This document shows, piece after piece, positions 8,747 through 15,377 of a stretch of DNA of 45,340 nt. Source of the stretch: Clostridia bacterium. Lineage in GTDB: Bacteria > Bacillota > Clostridia > Christensenellales > Borkfalkiaceae. Position numbers and translations under genes: made by a program. The notes beneath the pieces are model-generated. The model was not told the DNA's origin. It saw nothing but the letters and a program-made list of their open reading frames with translations, and did no database searches. Location of the stretch: the NCBI GenBank assembly GCA_017621155.1, contig JAGATP010000034.1:1-45340 (forward strand), written 5' to 3'. Numbering within the stretch: the stretch's first letter is position 1; each line of letters starts with the position of its first letter.

Positions 8747-8844
8747 AAAAGCTTGTTTTGCGCGTATGATTCGAATCATTCGATTCATAATAAGAATCAA
8801 TCGAAAAAATTGTATAAAAATTTTCAAATGCGGTTAAAAAACAG

Positions 8845-8873
8845 TTTACAAACGAGGAATGACCTAATATAAT
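8845..8873 (+). promoter_or_regulatory. Sigma-A promoter of the zinc-ribbon gene
   Basis: TTTACA at 8845-8850, 17-base spacer, TATAAT at 8868-8873. The start of the downstream gene must therefore be after 8873. Confidence 0.82.
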
Positions 8874-8922
8874 GTATTGCAGATCAAACAAGGTTGATTT
8901 TAAGAATAAGGGAGATAAAAAC

Positions 8923-9390
8923 ATGGCAAGATACGAAAAATGTCCGAGATGTGATTTGAATTATATCGACGTGGAGTTGCAGGAATATTGCGACATCTGT
9001 TTGGCTGAAATGAAGGGGGAGCACTCCGCATTTGCCGATCTTACGGATGAGGAAGAAGAAATGGAGATCTGCCCCCGTTGCGGCGAGAATATGATGAAAG
9101 TCGGCGAAAAGATGTGCGACGAGTGCAAGAAAAAGATCGACTTTGAAGAAGAGGAAGAAATCGATATCGAAAAGGACGAGGGCTGGAGAGATTTCGTCGA
9201 AGACGAGCCCGAAGACATCCTGCCCGACGCTCCCGACGCGCTCGAGGATTTCGAGGACGAGGAGGAAGAAGAGGACGATATCTATCACGGCGAGGACGAG
9301 GAGGAAGACCTCGACTACGTGACGGCGGAAGAAGCTGCCGATATGGATCTCGACGATCTGGACGACGAGGACGAGGAAGACGACTTCTGA
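8923..9390 (+). CDS. Double zinc-ribbon protein with long acidic tail
   Basis: 155 residues. Two CxxC pairs form each of two treble-clef or ribbon modules: C7, C10 with C23, C26 (CPRC...CDIC) and C50, C53 with C65, C68 (CPRC...CDEC). Everything after residue about 72 is almost entirely Glu and Asp. The start at 8923 is chosen because AGGGAGA precedes it and an upstream in-frame ATG at 8872 overlaps the -10 box. Such zinc-ribbon/acidic proteins occur in Clostridia but I know of no established function; the acidic tail suggests binding to basic partners such as ribosomal proteins or polymerase, which is inference. Confidence 0.75.
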   Translation: MARYEKCPRCDLNYIDVELQEYCDICLAEMKGEHSAFADLTDEEEEMEICPRCGENMMKVGEKMCDECKKKIDFEEEEEIDIEKDEGWRDFVEDEPEDILPDAPDALEDFEDEEEEEDDIYHGEDEEEDLDYVTAEEAADMDLDDLDDEDEEDDF

Positions 9391-9400
9391 GAAACGTTCG

Positions 9401-9470
9401 AAGCGTTCCGCTTCATCACGTTGGAAACGAGCTAAGCGTAAAGTCGCGTTGCAAAGGCAACGCGACTTTA
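9401..9470 (+). repeat. Two-hairpin dispersed repeat, copy A1
   Basis: 70 bases from AAGCGTTCCGCTTCATC to CGCGACTTTA. The first half pairs GCGTTCC with GGAAAC; then comes the constant box GAGCTAAGCGTAAAG, which runs into a perfect 14-bp palindrome (TAAAGTCGCGTTGC / GCAACGCGACTTTA, loop AAAG). No T-tract follows, so it is not a typical terminator. Confidence 0.85.
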
Positions 9471-9516
9471 ATAATGCCGGTGCGTTTGTTCTCCAAGGGG
9501 GCGAGGTGCCCCTTAG

Positions 9517-9586
9517 AAGCGTTCCGTTTCATCAAGTAGGAAACAAGCTAAGCGTAAAGTCGCGTTGCAAAGGCAACGCGACTTTA
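9517..9586 (+). repeat. Two-hairpin dispersed repeat, copy A2
   Basis: A direct repeat of the copy at 9401, same length and the same 14-bp palindrome, with a handful of changes in the first half (GTTTCATCAAGTAGGAAACAA). The two copies are 46 bases apart; the spacer holds a small GGGG/CCCC hairpin. Confidence 0.85.
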
Positions 9587-9656
9587 ATCATGCTCTTGTG
9601 TTTGTTCCATCATAGTCACTTGCCCGCTTTGTTATGAGGAAGTACGGTGTTCTAGG

Positions 9657-9729
9657 GTAAAGATGCAAGGTTGCTCCCCTGCATCTTTACGCTTAGCTTG
9701 TTTACTAATGCCCGCGGAGGCACTCTGAG
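9657..9729 (-). repeat. Two-hairpin dispersed repeat, copy A3 (inverted)
   Basis: The reverse complement contains CATTAGTAAACAAGC then TAAGCGTAAAG, the family box, followed by a different hairpin (GTAAAGATGCA / TGCATCTTTAC). The orientation is opposite to the copies at 9401 and 9517. It sits directly upstream of veg. Confidence 0.75.
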
Positions 9730-9763
9730 GTATAAAAGGAAAAAAATTCCGCATACTAGCGTT

Positions 9764-10009
9764 ATGATGAAACCCTCTTTTTCGATCAACGACGTCAAAA
9801 GAACGGTACGGAGCTACTTTGGAAAGAGCGTCAACGTGCGCGTGAATCTCGGCAGGAACAAGATTTTAAAGTACGAAGGGACGCTTTCGGGAATTTACCC
9901 CGCCCTCTTTACGGTCAGTCCGAACGACAAAAACTTTCTCGGAAAGACCTCCTATTCGTATGCGGAAATTCTCTGCGGTACGGTGAGGATCAAGCCCGTC
10001 TCGTTCTAA
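9764..10009 (+). CDS. veg: Veg family protein
   Basis: 81 residues from the ATG at 9764 (ATG at 9767 is an equal alternative). The SYSYAEILCGTVRI end matches the SYSYADILT-TV segment of Bacillus Veg, and VNVRVNLGRNKILKYEGTLSGIYPALFTV matches its small SH3-like barrel. Veg is a short cytoplasmic protein reported to stimulate biofilm matrix genes in B. subtilis. The neighbours support the call: a SipL-like gene and ispE follow, as in other clostridia. No good ribosome binding site is close to the start (AAAGGA is about 25 bases away). Confidence 0.85.
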   Translation: MMKPSFSINDVKRTVRSYFGKSVNVRVNLGRNKILKYEGTLSGIYPALFTVSPNDKNFLGKTSYSYAEILCGTVRIKPVSF

Positions 10010-10038
10010 ACGCGGGGCATATCGCATATTCATAGGGG

Positions 10039-10229
10039 TAGGCGAACCCTTACAAATTTTAACAGCCTTGGCGGTGCCTTTTTGCCGCTTTCCGGATCGT
10101 GTGAACGCGCTCTAAAAGTCGCTCCGCTCACCGTATGCCTTAATACGGCTTGGTCGCGCTTTTCGGAAATCAATCAAAAATCCGTTCGCCAAGGCGCAAA
10201 ACTTGTTCTAATTTGTAATCGTTCGCCTA
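10039..10229. mobile_element. MITE-like inverted-repeat element, about 190 bp
   Basis: Terminal inverted repeats of 26 bases match at 22 positions: left 10039-10064 begins TAGGCGAAC and contains TTACAAATT, right 10204-10229 is its reverse complement. A second nested pair follows inside (GCCTTGGCG at 10065-10073, CGCCAAGGC at 10187-10195). The centre holds CCGTAT-GCCTTA-ATACGG. No ORF. The size, the nested palindrome and the position between two genes fit a non-autonomous element, but no clear target duplication was seen. It ends 22 bases before the next start codon. Confidence 0.6.
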
Positions 10230-10251
10230 AAAGACTATTTCGGGGTGAACC

Positions 10252-11703
10252 ATGCAAAACAGTTTTGAAACCTATGAAACGACCCTTCCCGTCGTCTGTC
10301 TGACAGCACAGACGGCGGTGGAGTGCAAACTCGTGAGCGGGGGAGAGTTTTCTTCCTTGCTCGCCCTTCATACCATCGTCGTCCCCACGGGGAAGGAAGT
10401 GCTGTCGGGAGAATTTCGCTATAGCGGAAAGCTCCTTTTTTCCGCTTGTTACGAGGATACCGAGGGAGAAGTACGTCGGATCGAGCGCGGCGCGGAATTT
10501 ACGCATTCCATCGAGCACCCCGCGCTCGCGCCCGCGCAGTCGGCAAAGCTCAAAATCAAGGTGTTGAAAACCACTCTTCGCAGGGAGAACGGCAATCTCT
10601 ACGTCAGCGCCATCGTCTCTCCCGAGGTGGAAATTTTCACGCCCGCAACCTTTACTTATCTTTCCGACACCGACCTCATCGCCAAAAAGGGGGAGATTGC
10701 CCTCTATCGCCGCGTGACGGCGGGCGGAATGTCCGAATGCGAGGACGAGTTCGAAACGGAAGCCCTCAACGACGTTTTGACGCACAGCGAGCAGCTTCTC
10801 GTGGAAAAGGCGGAGTGCAGACAGGGGACGGTGAGCGTCGAGGGCAAGATCGCTCTGCTCGTCACCGCCTTAAAAGAAGAGGGAATCTGCTCCTTCGAAC
10901 GGCTCGTTCCCTTTTCGGCGGAGATTCCCTGCGAGAGCGCAAGCCCCTTTCTTCCTGCCAAGGCGGAGGCGATTTTGCGGAGCGCGACCATCAACGTGGA
11001 TACCGATGAAGACAAGGGCAAAAGCGTCCTTTTGTCCGATTTTACCCTCGAATTTTTCTGCACTGTTTGGGAAAAGAGCACGATGCAGGCGGTGGAAGAC
11101 GCATTCTCTCCTGCAAAGGAGATCGAGCTCGTCAAAGAAACTCCCGTATTCCCCATTTCCGAAGAGGGCGTCGTGCTGACCGAACACATTGCGGGCGTGT
11201 GCGCCTGCAACGAGACGCTGGATTTCGCCTCCGAAGTGAAGTGCATCACTTCGGTCAAAGCCGTCGGTCAAGTCGGCGAACGGCTGGAAGGGGTACTGAC
11301 GGCGAATGCCATTCTCGCTGATCGGGAAGGGGGCCTCAAAAAGGTAGAGCTTACCTGTCCCTTCTCGTTTGCCGTCAAGGAGAAGGGAGAAGTCTCCCTC
11401 CTCGTGTGCGGGTGCAAGGTGACGCAGAAAAAAGAGGGAGAGCTGGAGGCGGAAGCGACGATTAAGGCGTGCATCTCTCCCGTGAAAGAGGAAAAGGCAG
11501 CCTTCCTTTCCGAATGCAAGGAAGGCAAGGACATCGAGGAGCGCGGAAGTGGAATCAGCGTCTTTCTCCCTTCGAAGGGGGACGGACTTTGGGAAACGGC
11601 GAAGCGCCTTCGCATCAAACCCGAAGAGGTCGAAAGGCTCAATCCCAATTTGACCTACCCCTTGACGGGAAAAGAGCGCATTTTGCTCTATCGTCAAAAG
11701 TAA
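10252..11703 (+). CDS. SipL-like spore coat/cortex morphogenesis protein (DUF3794 + LysM)
   Basis: 483 residues. Several DUF3794-type modules run through residues about 10-420, recognisable by alternating short beta strands and the phrases VVPTGKEVLSGEFRYSGKL and ITSVKAVGQVGERLEGVL. The last 45 residues are a LysM domain (GLWETAKRLRIKPEEVERLN). This arrangement, between veg and ispE, matches SipL of C. difficile, which binds SpoIVA on the forespore surface. RBS GGGGTGA is 4-5 bases upstream. No membrane segment. Because the inverted-repeat element lies just upstream, the promoter must be in it or further up. Family call is firm; the exact role is by analogy. Confidence 0.8.
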   Translation: MQNSFETYETTLPVVCLTAQTAVECKLVSGGEFSSLLALHTIVVPTGKEVLSGEFRYSGKLLFSACYEDTEGEVRRIERGAEFTHSIEHPALAPAQSAKLKIKVLKTTLRRENGNLYVSAIVSPEVEIFTPATFTYLSDTDLIAKKGEIALYRRVTAGGMSECEDEFETEALNDVLTHSEQLLVEKAECRQGTVSVEGKIALLVTALKEEGICSFERLVPFSAEIPCESASPFLPAKAEAILRSATINVDTDEDKGKSVLLSDFTLEFFCTVWEKSTMQAVEDAFSPAKEIELVKETPVFPISEEGVVLTEHIAGVCACNETLDFASEVKCITSVKAVGQVGERLEGVLTANAILADREGGLKKVELTCPFSFAVKEKGEVSLLVCGCKVTQKKEGELEAEATIKACISPVKEEKAAFLSECKEGKDIEERGSGISVFLPSKGDGLWETAKRLRIKPEEVERLNPNLTYPLTGKERILLYRQK

Positions 11704-11727
11704 ATCAAGGAAATTTTTCATTTTCCC

Positions 11728-11756
11728 TTGTTTTTTCTCCGCCGATATGGTAAAAT
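11728..11756 (+). promoter_or_regulatory. Promoter of ispE
   Basis: TTGTTT at 11728-11733, 17-base spacer, TAAAAT at 11751-11756. The ispE ATG begins at 11763, about where transcription should start. Confidence 0.65.
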
Positions 11757-11762
11757 AAGGGC

Positions 11763-12665
11763 ATGATCCAAGTCAAAGCGCATGCCAAAGTCAATTTGTC
11801 CCTCAATATCACGGGGGTGAAGGACGGCTATCATCAATTGAAGAGCGTGGTGGCGAGCATTGACCTTGCGGATACCATTGTTTTATCCAAGCGAAAGCTC
11901 TCCCGCATTGCCATGCACGGCATGGGCAGCGAGCGCATTCCCCCCGAAAAGAACAACGCCCTCAAGGCGGCGGAGCTTTACAGCGAGACGTTCGGCACGG
12001 AAGGGGCGGAAATTACCGTCTATAAGGACATTCCCATGGGCGGGGGACTGGGAGGCTCTTCGGCGGACGCTGCGGGCGTCTTGAAGGGAATGCAAAAGCT
12101 CTACAAAAAGGGAACGGACGAGGAGATCAAGGCGCTCGCCGATTCGCTCGGGAGCGATACGGGCTATCTGTTAAAGGGCGGCTATGCCCTGCTCGAAGGC
12201 AGAGGGGAAATCGTCACCCCCGTTTCGGCAAAGCAGCCTTTGTCTCTGCTCCTCTTTTTGCCCGAGGGCGAGGTGTCTACCCCGCAATGCTATCGGGCTT
12301 ACGACGATATGCCCGATCGGGACGACGGGCAGACGGAGCGGGTCTTGGACGCGCTCGCAAAGGGGGATTTGAAGGGGCTCGGAGAGAATTTATACAACTC
12401 TCTGACAAAGCCCGCGCTCTCCCTCAATCCGCAGGTTGCAGAGGCGATCGAGGAGGCGAAGTCCTTTGCGCCCCTCGGCGTCAGCCTGTCCGGCTCGGGG
12501 AGCACGGTGTTCGCCCTCTTCGAAAACAGGGAGTTTTGTGAGTGGGCAAAGAGCAGATACCGCGGAAAGTGCAGGCTCGTCGTCACGAAAACCGTCCTTC
12601 CCAAAGACAGAAAGGCGTGGAGAAATCCCTTCTTCCTGTCCGAAGATGAAATCAAGTCCGAATAA
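11763..12665 (+). CDS. ispE: 4-diphosphocytidyl-2-C-methyl-D-erythritol kinase
   Basis: 300 residues; GHMP-family kinase that phosphorylates CDP-methylerythritol in the MEP isoprenoid pathway. It has the N-terminal AHAKVNLSLNI, the ATP-binding loop MGGGLGGSSADAAGVL and the third GHMP motif VSLSGSGSTVFALF. Length is normal. There is no clear ribosome binding site and the start codon coincides with the predicted transcription start, so the mRNA may be leaderless. The membrane-protein gene at 12676 follows after 10 bases. Confidence 0.96.
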   Translation: MIQVKAHAKVNLSLNITGVKDGYHQLKSVVASIDLADTIVLSKRKLSRIAMHGMGSERIPPEKNNALKAAELYSETFGTEGAEITVYKDIPMGGGLGGSSADAAGVLKGMQKLYKKGTDEEIKALADSLGSDTGYLLKGGYALLEGRGEIVTPVSAKQPLSLLLFLPEGEVSTPQCYRAYDDMPDRDDGQTERVLDALAKGDLKGLGENLYNSLTKPALSLNPQVAEAIEEAKSFAPLGVSLSGSGSTVFALFENREFCEWAKSRYRGKCRLVVTKTVLPKDRKAWRNPFFLSEDEIKSE

Positions 12666-12675
12666 GGAGTTACCA

Positions 12676-13584
12676 ATGGAAGAAAAATTAATCGATCTCG
12701 ATAAGGGAAAAACCATTCGTCTGAAGAAGACGGCAGAGGGCGATACGGAAATTCTGGAGGGCGAAGAGCTTTCCGTGGAGACGGACGCCGTAGAAGAGGC
12801 GGAGGACGAGGAAGTCGTCTTCGAAATGCCCGAAGGGGACGAAGACAACGAAGAGCTCGCTTCCCTCTCCAAGGAAGAGGCGCAGGCGTACTATAAGGCG
12901 CAGCTTCAAAAGGCGAAGGAGATGGAGGAAAAGGGAAGGGCATACCTTGCCGACGCAAAGGAATGCGAGGCGGAGGGAGATTTTCGGAACGCCTATCTCT
13001 CCTTCAAAGAGGCGCACGATCTTCTGGGCGCGGAGCCTGAAATCGTCGTGGGCGTTCTTCGCAACGCGACGGCTTCCTTCACCGAGGTGGAAAACTTGCA
13101 GGGCTTGGACGCTTACGTCTCCGAGCTTTCCGAGATGAACGATGAGGTGAAGGAGTCCTTCCGTACGGAATACGGCGAAGCCGTGAAGGAGACGCTCGCG
13201 AAGATCAACGAAGAGCGCGACCCCTTGAAGGAAAAAGTCGAGCAAAAGCGCGAGGCGCGGGGCGAGAAGTTCGGTCGGGCTTATCGCAAGGCGACGAGAA
13301 ATCTCATCATTACGGGCAGCGTTTCCATCGTCTTTCTTATCTTGACCGCCGTCTTTTTCAATCTCGTGTACAGCCGTTCCGATCAGCTCTTTCTCCTGCT
13401 CGGCATCATCTCTGCGGCGGTGTTCCTCGTCTCGCTTATCGTTACCCTCTTTTTCGTCAAGTTCTTCGTGAACGCGAGAAACAGAGTCGTTATGAATGCG
13501 GACAACGCTTATTCGAACGACGGCAGGCGGTTAAACGTCCTGACGGAGCAGTACGAATTTTACAATTCGCTCGCCAATCTTTGA
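12676..13584 (+). CDS. Acidic protein with two C-terminal membrane helices, function unknown
   Basis: 302 residues from the ATG at 12676, preceded by AAGGAG (12664-12669). The N-terminal 70 residues are very acidic; residues about 75-190 form helical, TPR-like sequence (AQAYYKAQLQKAKEMEEKGR, RNAYLSFKEAHDLLGAEPE). Two hydrophobic helices follow (LIITGSVSIVFLILTAVFF and LLLGIISAAVFLVSLIVTLF) and then a 30-residue polar tail. I do not recognise a named family. The gene at 33515-34453 has the same general plan (helical soluble part, then hydrophobic helices). Probably co-transcribed with ispE. Confidence 0.75.
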   Translation: MEEKLIDLDKGKTIRLKKTAEGDTEILEGEELSVETDAVEEAEDEEVVFEMPEGDEDNEELASLSKEEAQAYYKAQLQKAKEMEEKGRAYLADAKECEAEGDFRNAYLSFKEAHDLLGAEPEIVVGVLRNATASFTEVENLQGLDAYVSELSEMNDEVKESFRTEYGEAVKETLAKINEERDPLKEKVEQKREARGEKFGRAYRKATRNLIITGSVSIVFLILTAVFFNLVYSRSDQLFLLLGIISAAVFLVSLIVTLFFVKFFVNARNRVVMNADNAYSNDGRRLNVLTEQYEFYNSLANL

Positions 13585-13590
13585 AGAAGC

Positions 13591-13624
13591 AGACCCGAAA
13601 CCCTCCGTTTCGGGTCTTTTTTTC
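13591..13624 (+). terminator. Intrinsic terminator
   Basis: A 10-bp stem AGACCCGAAA / TTTCGGGTCT with loop CCCTCCG, running into TTTTTTT. Confidence 0.92.
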
Positions 13625-13654
13625 GGAATTTTTTTATTTTTTTTCGAAAACATC

Positions 13655-13683
13655 TTGAAATACACGGGAAAAAGGTGTATAAT
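13655..13683 (+). promoter_or_regulatory. Sigma-A promoter of the APH-like kinase gene
   Basis: TTGAAA at 13655-13660, 17-base spacer, TATAAT at 13678-13683. Confidence 0.85.
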
Positions 13684-13741
13684 ACAAGAGCTGATAAGGA
13701 AAAATCCGCAATGAGGAATTGCGATTTGGAGGAAAATAGAT

Positions 13742-14482
13742 ATGGAAACTTTATTGCAAACCGCATCCAAGACCGTCTTAAGGGACGGCGACGTGCTCAT
13801 CAAACAGTTTGACGAGAGCTACCCCAAGACGGACGTTCTGAACGAAGCGCTCAACCACGCCCGCGTGGAAGACACGGGACTGTGCATTCCCAAGGTTTTG
13901 GGCGTCTCCTGCAACGAGGGGAAGTGGTCAATCGCTATGGACTACATCGAGGGCAAAACGCTCCAGCAGCTCATGGACGAAGACCCGTCCAAAGAGGACG
14001 AACACCTCGCGCTCTTCCTTGAGGTTCAGCTCGAGATCAATTCGAAGAAAGTGCCCATGCTCTCTCGCCTGCGCGACAAGATGCAGTCGAGAATTTCGGC
14101 GAGCGGCTACCCTCAGGCGGTGCGTTACGATCTGCACATGCGGGTAGACGGACTTCCGAAGCACAACAAGCTCTGTCACGGAGACCTTGCGCCCAGCAAC
14201 ATCATCATCACGCCCGCAGGCGAACGGTATATCATCGACTGGTCGCACGCCACGCAGGGCAACGCTTCTGCCGATACGGCAAGGGCTTACATCAATTTCA
14301 TCATTGACGGAAAGCAGGCTTTGGCGGAAAAATACTTAAAGATGTACTGCGAAAAGACGGGAACGGACGTACGATACATTCAGTCCTTCCTTCCCATCGT
14401 TGCAGCGGCATATCCCAAAAAGCACCACGAAAAAGAAGCGGCGTTCCTCGCACAGTGGGTCAACGTCGTCGATTGGCAGTAA
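13742..14482 (+). CDS. APH/choline-kinase family phosphotransferase
   Basis: 246 residues. The kinase-fold catalytic loop is LCHGDLAPSNIII (H146, D148, N153) and the metal-binding motif is YIIDWSHA, as in aminoglycoside phosphotransferases and choline kinases. The N-terminal lobe is short (AMDYIEGKTLQQLM is the hinge). RBS is TTGGAGGAAAA. It is a single-gene unit between a strong promoter and a terminator. The family covers antibiotic, choline, homoserine and sugar kinases; nothing here points to one substrate, so a resistance role should not be assumed. Confidence 0.82.
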   Translation: METLLQTASKTVLRDGDVLIKQFDESYPKTDVLNEALNHARVEDTGLCIPKVLGVSCNEGKWSIAMDYIEGKTLQQLMDEDPSKEDEHLALFLEVQLEINSKKVPMLSRLRDKMQSRISASGYPQAVRYDLHMRVDGLPKHNKLCHGDLAPSNIIITPAGERYIIDWSHATQGNASADTARAYINFIIDGKQALAEKYLKMYCEKTGTDVRYIQSFLPIVAAAYPKKHHEKEAAFLAQWVNVVDWQ

Positions 14483-14503
14483 AAAGCGGGAATCACCCCG
14501 AAA

Positions 14504-14537
14504 AAGGGCGCACTTTCAAGGCAGTGCGCCCTTTTCT
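14504..14537 (+). terminator. Intrinsic terminator after the kinase gene
   Basis: A 10-bp stem AAGGGCGCAC / GTGCGCCCTT, then TTCTT. Confidence 0.82.
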
Positions 14538-14557
14538 TACAAAGGAGTTCAATTGAT

Positions 14558-14586
14558 TTGACATTTCCTTGAAAATATAGTACGAT
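14558..14586 (+). promoter_or_regulatory. Sigma-A promoter of the XRE regulator gene
   Basis: TTGACA at 14558-14563, 17-base spacer, TACGAT at 14581-14586. Confidence 0.75.
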
Positions 14587-14611
14587 GTAAGGGCGAAAAG
14601 AGGAAACTGGA

Positions 14612-15145
14612 ATGAAGCTGAACGAAAAAATCATACGCCTGCGCGAACATTACGAATTGACCCAAGCGAATATGGCGGAATTAATCGACGTATCGCGCTA
14701 CACCGTGGTGCAGTGGGAGCGCGGAAGCGCCTTTCCGAAAGAGAAGCATTTGCGGAAGATCTGCAACGTGTTTCGTCTTAACATGAGGAAATTGATCTTC
14801 GACAGCGAAGAGCTCGTCTTGAAACCGAGAAAGCGGAAACGCCGAAAGGGAGAGATTGAAGTGTGCGGCGACATCGTTTTGAACGTTCTTTTCCGTCATT
14901 GTGGGGACGAAGAATATGTCAAAGCCTCTTTGAAAGAATATACCGTCGGAATGTTGCAGGAAGAGATTTCCCTTATGACCGTGGCGGAAGAGGAGCAGGT
15001 TGCCTTTTCTCAGGAGAGAACGTATTTCTACATAGGACGGGGCACGCTGATTCAGCCCGCGAAAAAGACGCCTAGGGAGCTTAGAAGGGAAAAGAGAGCC
15101 GAAAAGAAGAAAAAGCACAAGGGAATTTTCCGCTTTTTCCGTTGA
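14612..15145 (+). CDS. XRE-family transcriptional regulator
   Basis: 177 residues. The N-terminal 60 residues are a Cro/C1-type helix-turn-helix (LREHYELTQANMAELIDVSR then TVVQWERGSAFPKEKHL). The middle is a mixed alpha/beta region with no family I recognise, and the C-terminus is very basic (REKRAEKKKKHKGIFRFFR). RBS GAGGAAAC precedes the start. It is transcribed alone between its own promoter and terminator and immediately precedes the acyltransferase operon, which it could regulate, but no operator evidence was found. Confidence 0.82.
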   Translation: MKLNEKIIRLREHYELTQANMAELIDVSRYTVVQWERGSAFPKEKHLRKICNVFRLNMRKLIFDSEELVLKPRKRKRRKGEIEVCGDIVLNVLFRHCGDEEYVKASLKEYTVGMLQEEISLMTVAEEEQVAFSQERTYFYIGRGTLIQPAKKTPRELRREKRAEKKKKHKGIFRFFR

Positions 15146-15157
15146 CTTTTAAAAACT

Positions 15158-15195
15158 GTTACCCCGTCCTTGCAGAGGGCGGGGTAACTTATTTT
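15158..15195 (+). terminator. Intrinsic terminator after the XRE gene
   Basis: A 9-bp stem GTTACCCCG / CGGGGTAAC with a GC-rich loop, then TTATTTT. Confidence 0.85.
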
Positions 15196-15316
15196 CCGAT
15201 AGCCGCGTTTCCCCGTTCATGGGCGGAAAAATTCCTTGGTTTTCCGTTTTTTTCACGATTCGACGGAAATCGGAGCGCAGAGAACCTCGTTTTTTGAATG
15301 CAACGGATTCAAACAC

Positions 15317-15346
15317 TTGCTTTTCCGCTTTCTTCTATGTTATAAT
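15317..15346 (+). promoter_or_regulatory. Promoter of the MBOAT-FkbH operon
   Basis: TTGCTT at 15317-15322, 18-base spacer, TATAAT at 15341-15346, 32 bases before the first start codon of the seven-gene operon. Confidence 0.72.
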
Positions 15347-15377
15347 GTAAGGAACAAAACAATGGGAGAAACCGACT

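Noticed and set aside
7550..8827. 425-codon minus-strand frame opposite the lipoprotein gene
   Set aside because: Low-complexity Arg/Ile-rich translation, overlaps the terminator at 8705, no RBS; shadow of the plus-strand gene.
9657..9690. Intrinsic terminator of an upstream transcript
   Set aside because: The stem is perfect but no T-tract follows on either strand, and it belongs to the dispersed repeat family.
13742..14482. Antibiotic resistance gene (APH-like)
   Set aside because: The kinase motifs are shared with choline, homoserine and sugar kinases; nothing in the sequence or context indicates an aminoglycoside substrate.
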